Below, piece after piece: positions 38,185-46,047 of a DNA stretch of 64,000 nucleotides; position 1 is the stretch's first letter, and every line of letters starts with the position of its first letter. The translations under genes and the position numbers were made by a program. The notes beneath the pieces are model-generated. The model was not told the origin of the DNA and searched no databases. It saw nothing but the letters and a program-made list of their open reading frames with translations. The stretch lies in contig NZ_FNCT01000004.1 of the NCBI RefSeq assembly GCF_900100495.1, positions 288,070-352,069 on the forward strand, read 5' to 3'. Origin of the DNA: Pseudomonas benzenivorans. GTDB taxonomy: Bacteria > Pseudomonadota > Gammaproteobacteria > Pseudomonadales > Pseudomonadaceae.

Positions 38185-38841
38185 TCAGACCTCCATCCCC
38201 TGCTCGAGCAGGGCGAGGGTGTGGGCGATCAGCGCGTCGTCGCCGATCTGCGGGTTGGCGAAGATCCCGCGCCAGAGCGGTGCGGCGGCGTAGGGCAGCA
38301 TGCTCAGGCCGATCAGCGAGACCACCAACAGGCGCGGATCCAGCGCCGGATTGAGGTCGCCGCGCGCCTGGGCGGCGGCGAAGCGCTGGGCCAGCAGCAG
38401 GGGGATCAGCGGGGCGATGCGGGTGGCCAACAGGTCGCGCAGCAGGCCGCCCTCGCAGAGGATCTCGCGCACCCACAGCGGTGGAATCCACGGGTGGCTG
38501 AGCACCATCGCGCTCATCCCGCGGACGAACTGGCCGACCAGTTCGCGCGGCTCGTCGCCAGCCTGGCGCAGGCGCGCGGCGAGCTCTTCGAGCAGCGGCA
38601 GCAGGCGCTCGTCGACCGCCGCCTGGACCAGGCGTTGCTTGTTGCCGAAGTAGTAGTTGACCAGCGCCGGCGTGACCCCGGCCTGCTGGGCGATGCCGCG
38701 TAGGCTGGCGGCCTGGATGCCGCTGTGGGCGAAGGCCGCCACGGCGACGTCGAGCAGGCGCTCGCGCTGCAGCGGCGAAGCGCCGGTCGGACGGCCCGGG
38801 GTGCGGGCCGGCTTGTCGGGCGTGGGGTTCGAGTCGTTCAT
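38185..38841 (-). CDS. TetR-family regulator (CecR-like) of the exporter operon
   Basis: A 218-residue regulator. The N-terminal helix-turn-helix (residues about 25-70) contains AGVTPALVNYYFGNKQRLV, and the C-terminal ligand domain is of the CecR/YbiH (DUF1956-like) group. It heads the operon tetR-hlyD-ATPase-permease, the same arrangement as cecR-ybhGFSR in E. coli. A perfect AT-rich palindrome just upstream of its start is the likely operator, so it probably represses its own operon. The ligand is unknown. Confidence 0.9.
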   Translation of the reverse strand: MNDSNPTPDKPARTPGRPTGASPLQRERLLDVAVAAFAHSGIQAASLRGIAQQAGVTPALVNYYFGNKQRLVQAAVDERLLPLLEELAARLRQAGDEPRELVGQFVRGMSAMVLSHPWIPPLWVREILCEGGLLRDLLATRIAPLIPLLLAQRFAAAQARGDLNPALDPRLLVVSLIGLSMLPYAAAPLWRGIFANPQIGDDALIAHTLALLEQGMEV

Positions 38842-38846
38842 GTCGT

Positions 38847-38872
38847 ATTAATTAAATAAACATTTAATTAAT
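38847..38872. promoter_or_regulatory. Palindromic operator upstream of the tetR-exporter operon
   Basis: attaattaaat and atttaattaat, perfect 11-bp inverted copies with a 4-bp spacer. The site starts 6 bp before the tetR start codon, in DNA far more AT-rich than its surroundings. It is the best candidate for autoregulation. Confidence 0.8.
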
Positions 38873-39006
38873 TGCAAGCGTGCGGTTGAGCTTCCGGCTG
38901 AGCGGTAAAGGCGGGGGGCTGGAGGGATGCCGATGCCGGCTGGGGGCTGTTGCACGGTCCGGCGACCGGCGACCGACTGCCGCCGGTCGCCGGAGCTGTG
39001 CGGGAC

Positions 39007-39513
39007 TCAGCGGGTACCGAGGAAGTCGCGCTTGCCGATCTCGACGCCGTTGTGCCGCAGGATGGCGTAGGCGGTCGTCAAGTGGAAATAGAAGTTCGGC
39101 AGCACGTGATCGAGCAGGAAGGCCTGGCCCTGGAAGTGGGTTTCCTTGTCGCGGCGCCTGAGGGTCACGCGGCGCTCCTCGCTGCCGTCGATCTGCGCGG
39201 CGCCGACGCCTTGCAGGAAGGCCTGGGTCTTGGCGATGCGCTCTTGCAGTTCGGCGAAGCTGGTTTCCTCGTCGGCGTGGCTCGGCGCTTCGATGCCGGC
39301 CAGCAGCGCGGTGCCGCCCTTGGCGCCGTCGCAGGCGATCTGCACCTGGCGGCTCAGGGGAAACATATCCGGAGCCAGGCGGGCATTGAGAAACACGCCC
39401 TGCTCGATCTTCCTGGCTTCGGCGTGGGCGGCGGCGATGCCGAGGATGGTCGAGAGGTTGCCGAGTTGGCGGATAAACACCGGGACGGAGGCTTGGTACA
39501 TGGACAGGGGCAT
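39007..39513 (-). CDS. DUF1993 family protein
   Basis: A 168-residue soluble protein. MPLSMYQASVPVFIRQLGNL at the start, LAPDMFPLSRQVQIACDGAK and FYFHLTTAYAILRHNGVEIG are the DUF1993 landmarks; the fold is a DinB-like four-helix bundle. Function is unknown. GGAGAA lies just before the chosen ATG. It is a monocistron between the tetR operon and the phaJ pair. Confidence 0.88.
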   Translation of the reverse strand: MPLSMYQASVPVFIRQLGNLSTILGIAAAHAEARKIEQGVFLNARLAPDMFPLSRQVQIACDGAKGGTALLAGIEAPSHADEETSFAELQERIAKTQAFLQGVGAAQIDGSEERRVTLRRRDKETHFQGQAFLLDHVLPNFYFHLTTAYAILRHNGVEIGKRDFLGTR

Positions 39514-39603
39514 GGAATTCTCCAGTGAAACGGATGGTGTGGCGTAACCGAGGATCAGCCGTGCTTGCGGCGGATCACCGCGCCAACGCAGGGCGTTGCT
39601 CTC

Positions 39604-39683
39604 GTAGGAGCGGGGGGGACGCCTAGTTCCGTGCCCGCGAGAGGGCGCGGTGCAAGGGCATCGCGGGCATGGCCCGCTCCTAC
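39604..39683. repeat. REP pair, family A copy 2
   Basis: gtaggagcggg at the left and cccgctcctac at the right are inverted; inside are gtgcccgcga and tcgcgggcat. This is a complete palindromic unit of the family whose single halves lie at 13670, 47766 and 53807. Confidence 0.75.
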
Positions 39684-39740
39684 ATTCAAAGGCGCATCGC
39701 CGGCGTGCAGGCATGCAGCGGGCACATCGGCGAACGGCCT

Positions 39741-40211
39741 TCAGCCGATGCTGATCGGCGGCAGTTCGGCCAGTTCGACGGTCTGCTGTTTGCGCGGGGC
39801 GAGGATTTCCGCTTCGCCGTCGACCACCAGTTCGTCACGCTGGTTGAACACCCGGGTGGCCACGCGCACGCGGAATTTCGGCAGCTTTTCGAGGATCTCC
39901 AGGCGTACGGTGAGGGTGTCGCCGAGCTTCACCGGGGCGGTGAAGCGCATCTGCTGGCCCAGGTAGATGGTGCCGGGACCGGGCAGCTCGCAGGCCACCG
40001 CCGCGCTGATCAGCGCGCCGCTGAACATGCCGTGGGCGATGCGTTCCTTGAACATGGTGGTGGCGGCGTAGTCGGCGTCTAGGTGCACCGGGTTGCGGTC
40101 GCCGGACATGGCGGCGAACAACTGGATGTCGCGCTCCTCGACGGTCTTGCTGTAGCTGGCGGTCTGGCCGACCTCGAGGACGTCGTAGGGCGTGTTGCGG
40201 CTTTGACTCAT
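39741..40211 (-). CDS. phaJ: (R)-specific enoyl-CoA hydratase, MaoC/PhaJ family
   Basis: A 156-residue hot-dog-fold hydratase. The catalytic Asp/His pair is visible in AAMSGDRNPVHLD, and the HGMFSGALISAAV and PGPGTIYLGQQMRF segments are typical of PhaJ. It turns trans-2-enoyl-CoA from beta-oxidation into (R)-3-hydroxyacyl-CoA, the precursor of medium-chain PHA. Gene order hydratase, lipase-like hydrolase, then divergent fadD2-fadD1 is that of PA3302-PA3299 in P. aeruginosa, where this is phaJ4. It overlaps the hydrolase stop by 4 bp. Confidence 0.88.
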   Translation of the reverse strand: MSQSRNTPYDVLEVGQTASYSKTVEERDIQLFAAMSGDRNPVHLDADYAATTMFKERIAHGMFSGALISAAVACELPGPGTIYLGQQMRFTAPVKLGDTLTVRLEILEKLPKFRVRVATRVFNQRDELVVDGEAEILAPRKQQTVELAELPPISIG

Positions 40212-41170
40212 GGGTGCGTCTCCTGGGGCTGTGGGGGGTGCTGGCGGGGTTGGCGCAGGGCCTGGTCCAGCCAGTCGATCAGGTCGCCGGTGACCTCGTC
40301 GCGGTTGCTCTCGTTGAGCAGTTCATGGCGGGCCTCCGGGTAAATTTTCAGTTGCACCTGGCTGTTGCCGGCCTGGCGCAGGGCGTTGGCCAGGTCCTGC
40401 AGGCGCTTGCCCTGGCTGACCGGGTCGCGGGCGCCGCCGATCACCAGCAGCGGCAGCTTGCAGTCGATCTGCGCGAGATTGTGCGGCGGGGTGATCTGCA
40501 GCAGGCCGCCGAGCAGGTCGAGCCACAGTTGGTTGCTGCAGCGGAATCCGCAGAGCGGGTCGTTGACGTATTTATCGACCTCGGCCGGATCGCGGCTCAG
40601 CCAGTCGAAGGTGCTGCGGTTGGGCTTGAACGCCTTGTTGAACGAGCCGAAGGAGAGCAACTCGATCAGCGCGCTGCGACCGATCGGCCCCTGGCGCCAG
40701 CGCTCGAAGCGGGCGATGGCCTGGGCGACGCGGTAGAGCCAGAGCGGCTGGTAGTTGGAGCCGGAGAGGATGGCGCCCTGCAGGCTGCAACTGTGCTGCA
40801 TCAGGTAGGCCTGGCCGATGTAGCTGCCCATGCTGTGGCCCAGCAGGAAGATCGGTGCATGCGGGTGCGTTTGGCGGATATGGTGATTGAGGCAGGCCAG
40901 GTCGCCTACCACCAGTTGCCAGCCGTTCTGGTCGGCATAATGGCCGAGGATGCCGCGGCTGGCAGTTTGCCCGTGGCCGCGCTGATCGTGGGCATACAGC
41001 TCGTAGCCGGCCGCGACCAGTGCCGCCCCGAGGCGGGCATAGCGGCCGCTGTGTTCGGCCATGCCATGGGCCGCCATCACCACCGCTTTCGGCGGTTGTT
41101 CGGCAAACCAGCGGTTCACATATAAAGGCGTGGCATCGCTGCTGTTCAGCCAGAACGCTTCGTGGAGCAT
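40208..41170 (-). CDS. Alpha/beta hydrolase (lysophospholipase/monoacylglycerol lipase type)
   Basis: A 320-residue cytoplasmic hydrolase of the Hydrolase_4 group. The nucleophile elbow is GHSMGS, the oxyanion region is AAHGMAEHSGRY, an Asp lies in GGARDPVSQG and the catalytic His is in EARHELLNE. Monoacylglycerol or lysophospholipid is a reasonable substrate; released fatty acids would feed the neighbouring FadD enzymes. It is translationally coupled to phaJ. Its ribosome site (AAGGAT) directly abuts the end of a TIR-bounded repeat, so the native promoter may have been displaced. Confidence 0.88.
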   Translation of the reverse strand: MLHEAFWLNSSDATPLYVNRWFAEQPPKAVVMAAHGMAEHSGRYARLGAALVAAGYELYAHDQRGHGQTASRGILGHYADQNGWQLVVGDLACLNHHIRQTHPHAPIFLLGHSMGSYIGQAYLMQHSCSLQGAILSGSNYQPLWLYRVAQAIARFERWRQGPIGRSALIELLSFGSFNKAFKPNRSTFDWLSRDPAEVDKYVNDPLCGFRCSNQLWLDLLGGLLQITPPHNLAQIDCKLPLLVIGGARDPVSQGKRLQDLANALRQAGNSQVQLKIYPEARHELLNESNRDEVTGDLIDWLDQALRQPRQHPPQPQETHP

Positions 41171-41180
41171 GGCGAATCCT

Positions 41181-41448
41181 TAGGGTCTGTTGCCGTTTCG
41201 CGGCGAGCCGCGTTGCTGCGTCAAATTGCGCCAGGCAAGGCGCAGGGCGCCGGTAATGGTCGCTCCCTTGCCAAGCCCTGCAACGCTGCCTGGCGCCATT
41301 TGCCGCGCAACCCGAAGGGACGGGCCTGTTTTTGCGCGGTGCTGCGTTTCTCGTCACTCATTTGGAACAACCAAACTACGCTCCTCGTACCTTGCTCCGC
41401 GCAAAAACAGGCTCCGTCGCGGCCGCATCGAAACGGCAACAGACCCTA
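41181..41448. repeat. 268-bp TIR-bounded element, copy 1
   Basis: The first 20 bp (tagggtctgttgccgtttcg) and last 20 bp are perfect inverted copies. The interior has gcgttgctgcg, cccttgccaag and tttggaacaacc stretches shared with copy 2 at 45556-45889. No protein is encoded. It sits between the divergent hydrolase and fadD2 genes, 10 bp before the hydrolase start codon. The remaining 350 bp to fadD2 shows only the family B repeat. Confidence 0.85.
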
Positions 41449-41482
41449 GTGTAAAAGTCGCGCAGCGATGCCTTCCTTGTGC

Positions 41483-41538
41483 CCTTCTCCCTGCGGGAGA
41501 AAGTGGCGCGAAGCGCCGGATGAGGGAGGCGGGTATGC
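41483..41538. repeat. 56-bp dispersed repeat, family B copy 2
   Basis: Reverse-oriented copy of 18811-18866 (ccttctccctgcgggagaa, ggcgcgaagcgccggatgag). It lies between the TIR element and fadD2. Confidence 0.7.
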
Positions 41539-41800
41539 CGCGACGGCTTTCATGATCCAGAGTGCCTCTCGCGGCATGTCCGTTGGGCCTGCGAGGGTGC
41601 GGCATTGTAGAGCTTGCACGCAGGCTTTTCCCAGCCGAATGGCGTGATCGAAGATTCACGCTGTCAATGACGCCCCGCAAGTATTTGCGCTATGGGCCGG
41701 AGCTGCTAACGTCCGCTCACCCTCCTGCTGGCCGCCGTAGAGCCGTATGCCATGGTGAGTTCGGCGGGGCAGACACTTTCAGGGGAAGAGGATAAAAATA

Positions 41801-43489
41801 ATGCTGCCTGATTTCTGGAGCGACAAACGCCCGGCCGGCGTGCCCAACGACATCGACCTGAGCGCCTACAAGTCGGTGATCGAGGTGTTCGAGCGTTCGT
41901 GCAAGAAGTTCGCCGACCGCCCGGCGTTCAGCAATATGGGTGTGACCCTGACCTACGCCGAGCTGGATCGCCTGTCCGGCGCCTTTGCCGCGTACCTGCA
42001 AAAGCACACCGACCTTGCGCCCGGCGAGCGTATCGCCGTGCAGATGCCCAACGTCCTGCAATACCCGATCGCCGTGTTTGGCGCCATGCGCGCCGGGCTG
42101 ATCGTGGTCAACACCAACCCGCTGTACACCGCCCGCGAGATGCGCCACCAGTTCAAGGATGCCGGCGTGCGCGCGCTGGTCTACCTGAACATGTTCGGCA
42201 AGCTGGTGCAGGACGTGCTGCCGGACACCGAGATCGACTACCTGATCGAAGCCAGGATGGGCGACCTGCAGCCGAGCCTGAAGGGCTGGCTGGTCAACAC
42301 CCTGGTGAAGAAGGTCAAGAAGCTGGTGCCGGACTACCAGTTGCCGCAGGCCGTACCCTTCAAGGCGGCGCTCAAGCAGGGCCAGGGACACGCCCTGAAG
42401 CCGGTCACGGTCGGCCACCAGCACGTCGCCGTGCTGCAGTACACCGGCGGCACCACCGGCGTGGCCAAGGGCGCCATGCTGACCCACGGCAACCTGGTGG
42501 CCAACATGCTGCAGGTCGATGCCTGCCTGTCGCAGCTCGGCGAGGACGGCAGCCCGCTGATGAAGCAGGGCCAGGAGATCATGATCGCGCCACTGCCGCT
42601 CTATCACATCTATGCCTTCACCGCGAACTGCATGTGCATGATGGTCAACGGCAACCACAACGTGCTGATCAGCAACCCGCGCGACATCGCCGGCTTCGTC
42701 AAGGAGCTGGGCAAATGGCAGTTCTCCGCGCTGCTCGGCCTCAACACGCTGTTCGTCGCGCTGATGGACCACCCCGAGTTCAAGAACCTCGACTTCTCCA
42801 AGCTCAAGGTCACCAACTCCGGCGGCACCGCCCTGGTCAAGGCCACCGCCGAGCGCTGGCAGAGCATGACCGGCTGCACGGTGGTGGAAGGCTACGGCCT
42901 CACCGAGACCGCACCGGTGGCCAGCACCAACCCCTACGGCGCCAAGGCGCGCCTGGGCACGGTCGGCATCCCGGTGCCGGGCACCGCGTTCAAGGTCATT
43001 GACGACGACGGCAACGAGCAGGCCCTGGGCGAGCGCGGCGAGCTGTGCATCAAGGGACCGCAGGTGATGAAGGGCTACTGGCAGCGCGAGGAGGCCACCG
43101 CCGAAGTGCTGGACGCCGAAGGCTGGTTCAAGACCGGCGACATCGCGGTGATCGACCCGGACGGTTTCGTGCGCATCGTCGACCGCAAGAAGGACATGAT
43201 CATCGTCTCCGGCTTCAACGTGTACCCCAACGAGATCGAGGACGTGGTCATGGCCCACCCGAAAGTCGCCAGCTGCGCGGCCATCGGCGTGCCGGACGAG
43301 AAGTCCGGCGAAGTGGTCAAGCTGTTCGTCGTGGCCCGCGATGGCGGCCTCAGCGCCGAGGAGCTGAAGGCCTACTGCAAGGAAAACTTCACCGGCTACA
43401 AGGTGCCCAAGCACATCGTCTTCCGCGATTCGCTGCCGATGACCCCGGTCGGCAAGATCCTCCGGCGCGAGTTGCGCGATATCGCCTAG
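41801..43489 (+). CDS. fadD2: Long-chain fatty acid--CoA ligase FadD2
   Basis: A 562-residue acyl-CoA synthetase. AMP-binding motif YTGGTTGVAKGAMLTH, acyl-adenylate motif VEGYGLTETAPV, hinge and C-terminal motif DGFVRIVDRKKDMIIVSGFN, catalytic Lys in PVGKILRRELR. It activates imported fatty acids to CoA esters for beta-oxidation, at the inner membrane. It lies upstream of fadD1 as in P. aeruginosa (PA3300-PA3299). The two proteins are the same length and clear paralogues; 380 bp separates them, so each may have its own promoter. A GAGG ribosome site precedes the start. Confidence 0.94.
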   Translation: MLPDFWSDKRPAGVPNDIDLSAYKSVIEVFERSCKKFADRPAFSNMGVTLTYAELDRLSGAFAAYLQKHTDLAPGERIAVQMPNVLQYPIAVFGAMRAGLIVVNTNPLYTAREMRHQFKDAGVRALVYLNMFGKLVQDVLPDTEIDYLIEARMGDLQPSLKGWLVNTLVKKVKKLVPDYQLPQAVPFKAALKQGQGHALKPVTVGHQHVAVLQYTGGTTGVAKGAMLTHGNLVANMLQVDACLSQLGEDGSPLMKQGQEIMIAPLPLYHIYAFTANCMCMMVNGNHNVLISNPRDIAGFVKELGKWQFSALLGLNTLFVALMDHPEFKNLDFSKLKVTNSGGTALVKATAERWQSMTGCTVVEGYGLTETAPVASTNPYGAKARLGTVGIPVPGTAFKVIDDDGNEQALGERGELCIKGPQVMKGYWQREEATAEVLDAEGWFKTGDIAVIDPDGFVRIVDRKKDMIIVSGFNVYPNEIEDVVMAHPKVASCAAIGVPDEKSGEVVKLFVVARDGGLSAEELKAYCKENFTGYKVPKHIVFRDSLPMTPVGKILRRELRDIA

Positions 43490-43520
43490 TGTGCTGTCCC
43501 GCAAGCTGTGGTCGACCTGT

Positions 43521-43559
43521 GTAGGGTGCGCGGGGCCGCCTAGGCCGCGCACACCCTAC
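43521..43559. repeat. Short palindrome (gtagggtgcgc type) between fadD2 and fadD1
   Basis: gtagggtgcgcgg and ccgcgcacaccctac are inverted copies around a short loop. The same motif ends hrpA at 52037. Confidence 0.7.
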
Positions 43560-43585
43560 GGGCCGGAGTCACCGAAACGGCGGCC

Positions 43586-43654
43586 TAGCCCGGATGCAAT
43601 CCGGGGCCGATCTTCGGGCATTTCGACGAATCTCCCGGATTTCATCCGGGCTAC
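43586..43654. repeat. Short palindrome (tagcccggat type) between fadD2 and fadD1
   Basis: tagcccggatgcaatccggg is matched in inverse by cccggatttcatccgggcta. It is a common Pseudomonas intergenic palindrome type. With the preceding one it fills much of the 380-bp gap; no gene is present there. Confidence 0.7.
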
Positions 43655-43869
43655 GCTCTGATCGGCAGGGCTAATCCGGGTGTGACTTGATTGTGTGCTT
43701 CGGTCACTTTTGTGACCGCGGAGGCCATGTTGGGTGCTAGGCGGTCCCGGGCAAAGCTGCTACTCTCGGCGCGCTTTTCGCCGCCCCGGGCGGCTAAAAG
43801 GCAGGCAAAACACAATAAACCACCGCCTCTCGCGCGGTGAAGATCAGCAGTGCTTAGGAGTGGGCTTCC

Positions 43870-45558
43870 ATGACCGAAAACTTTTGGAAGGATAAGTATC
43901 CCGTTGGGATTGCTGCCGAAATCGATCCCGACCAGTACCCGAACATCCAGGCGGTACTGAAACAGTCCTGCCAACGTTTCGCCGACAAGCCAGCCTTCAG
44001 CAACCTCGGCAAGACCCTGACCTACGGCGAGCTGTATACGCTCTCCGGCCAGTTCGCGGCTTACCTGCAGCAGCACACCGACCTGCAGCCCGGCGACCGC
44101 ATCGCCGTGCAGCTGCCCAACGTCCTGCAATACCCGGTGGTGGTATTCGGCGCCATGCGTGCCGGCCTGGTGGTGGTCAACACCAACCCGCTGTACACCG
44201 CGCGGGAAATGGAACACCAATTCAACGACTCCGGCGCCAAGGCCCTGGTCTGCCTGGCCAACATGGCCCACCTGGCCGAGCAGGTGGTGCCCAAGACCGG
44301 GGTGAAGACGGTGATCGTCACCGAAGTCGGCGACATGCTGCCGCCGCTCAAGCGCCTGCTGGTCAACAGCGTGGTCAAGTACGTGAAGAAGATGGTGCCG
44401 GCCTACCAGTTGCCGCACGCCGTCAAGTTCACCCAGGCCCTGGCCAAGGGCCGCGGCCAGGCGCTCAGGGAAGCCAATCCGGGCAGCGGCGAAATCGCCG
44501 TGCTGCAGTACACCGGCGGCACCACCGGGGTGGCCAAGGGCGCGATGCTGACCCATCGCAACCTGGTGGCGAACATGCTGCAGGCCCGCGCGATGATGGC
44601 CTCGAACATGAACGAAGGCAGCGAAGTCATAGTCGCGCCGCTGCCGCTGTACCACATCTACGCCTTCACCTTCCATTGCATGGCGATGATGCTGATCGGC
44701 AGCCACAACGTGCTGATCACCAACCCGCGCGACCTGCCGGGGATGGTCAGCGACCTGGCCAAGTACAAATTCAGCGGTTTCGTTGGCCTCAACACCCTGT
44801 TCGTGGCCCTGTGCAACAACGCGGACTTCCAGAAGCTCGACTTCTCTTCCCTGAAGGTCACCCTGTCCGGCGGCATGGCGTTGCAGTTGGCCACCGCCGA
44901 GCGCTGGAAGCAGGTCACCGGCAGCCCGATCTGCGAAGGCTTCGGCATGACCGAGACCAGCCCGGTGGCCTCGGTCAACCCGATCCAGAACATCCAGCTC
45001 GGCACCATCGGCATTCCGGTGCCCTCGACCCTGTGCAAGGTCGTCGACGACGCCGGCAACGAGTTGCCGCTCGGGGCGGTCGGCGAGTTGTGCGTCAAGG
45101 GCCCGCAGGTGATGAAGGGCTACTGGCAGCGCCAGGACGCCACCGACGAGATCCTCGACGCCGACGGCTGGCTGAAGACCGGCGACATCGCGGTGATCCA
45201 GGACGACGGCTACATGCGCATCGTCGACCGCAAGAAGGACATGATTCTGGTGTCCGGCTTCAACGTCTACCCGAACGAACTGGAAGACGTGCTGGCGACC
45301 CTGCCGGGCGTGCTGCAATGCGCGGCCATTGGCGTGCCGGACGAGAAATCCGGCGAGGCGATCAAGATCTTCGTGGTCGCCAAGCCGGGCGAGAGCCTGA
45401 CCAAGGAGCAGGTCATGGCGCACATGCGCGCCAACGTCACCGGCTACAAGGTGCCGAAGGCCGTGGAGTTCCGCGACGCGCTGCCGACCACCAACGTCGG
45501 CAAGATCCTGCGCCGCGAACTGCGCGACGAAGAGCTGAAGAAGCTCGCCGCCCGCTAG
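43870..45558 (+). CDS. fadD1: Long-chain fatty acid--CoA ligase FadD1
   Basis: A 562-residue paralogue of FadD2 with the same motifs: YTGGTTGVAKGAMLTH, CEGFGMTETSPV, DGYMRIVDRKKDM, NVGKILRRELR. In P. aeruginosa FadD1 prefers long-chain and FadD2 shorter fatty acids; the same split is likely but not visible in the sequence. The stop codon TAG is formed by the first three bases of the second TIR element, and the probable original terminator lies beyond that element, suggesting insertion exactly at the gene end. Confidence 0.94.
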   Translation: MTENFWKDKYPVGIAAEIDPDQYPNIQAVLKQSCQRFADKPAFSNLGKTLTYGELYTLSGQFAAYLQQHTDLQPGDRIAVQLPNVLQYPVVVFGAMRAGLVVVNTNPLYTAREMEHQFNDSGAKALVCLANMAHLAEQVVPKTGVKTVIVTEVGDMLPPLKRLLVNSVVKYVKKMVPAYQLPHAVKFTQALAKGRGQALREANPGSGEIAVLQYTGGTTGVAKGAMLTHRNLVANMLQARAMMASNMNEGSEVIVAPLPLYHIYAFTFHCMAMMLIGSHNVLITNPRDLPGMVSDLAKYKFSGFVGLNTLFVALCNNADFQKLDFSSLKVTLSGGMALQLATAERWKQVTGSPICEGFGMTETSPVASVNPIQNIQLGTIGIPVPSTLCKVVDDAGNELPLGAVGELCVKGPQVMKGYWQRQDATDEILDADGWLKTGDIAVIQDDGYMRIVDRKKDMILVSGFNVYPNELEDVLATLPGVLQCAAIGVPDEKSGEAIKIFVVAKPGESLTKEQVMAHMRANVTGYKVPKAVEFRDALPTTNVGKILRRELRDEELKKLAAR

Positions 45559-45889
45559 GGTCTGTTCCCGTTTCATCGCGAGGCGCGTTGCTGCGAGAAA
45601 TGGCCCCCGGTTAGGCGCAGGACGCAGGTAATGGTTGTTCCCTTGCCAAGTCCTGCAACAACAGCGGGGGCCATTTCCCGCGCAACCCTGCGGGCCGGGC
45701 CAGTTTTTGCGCGATGCGGCGTTTCTCGTCGCTTATTTGGAACAACCACAAAAACGCCATGAGCGTTTTTGCGCGCAAGCCCCGAAGGGGTGAAGCACAT
45801 GGATGTGCTGAACAAACGAGCGTCTCGTGCCTTGCCTCGCGCAAAAACTGGCTCCGGCGCGACCGCGAATGAAACGAGAACAGACCCTA
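45556..45889. repeat. 334-bp TIR-bounded element, copy 2
   Basis: Ends tagggtctgttcccgtttc and gaaacgagaacagaccct are inverted with one mismatch. The body matches copy 1 (41181-41448) in gcgttgctgcg, ttcccttgccaag and tttggaacaacc. About 66 bp extra near 45749-45814 holds three small hairpins (aaaacgc..gcgtttt, gcccc..gggg, agcacat..tgtgct). Its left end supplies the fadD1 stop codon. Confidence 0.85.
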
Positions 45890-45906
45890 GGCCCCCGCGC
45901 CTGGAG

Positions 45907-45930
45907 AAAACCCGCTGAGGCGGGTTTTTT
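45907..45930 (+). terminator. Intrinsic terminator downstream of fadD1
   Basis: Stem aaacccgc/gcgggttt with a run of six T. It lies 350 bp after fadD1, just beyond the TIR element. Confidence 0.85.
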
Positions 45931-46047
45931 CTTGTCTATTGGCCAGCATGTCGTAGGATTGGCAGAAAAATGCGCATGGTTCACTGGTCTTACCAAAAAA
46001 TGCCAGGGCCCGTGTGCGGATAATCCTCACTGCCAAGGTACTGCCCC

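Noticed and set aside
43651..45576. 641-codon open frame antisense to fadD1, with a similar one opposite fadD2
   Set aside because: Two similar antisense frames exist only because the two fadD genes are paralogues; neither resembles a protein family.
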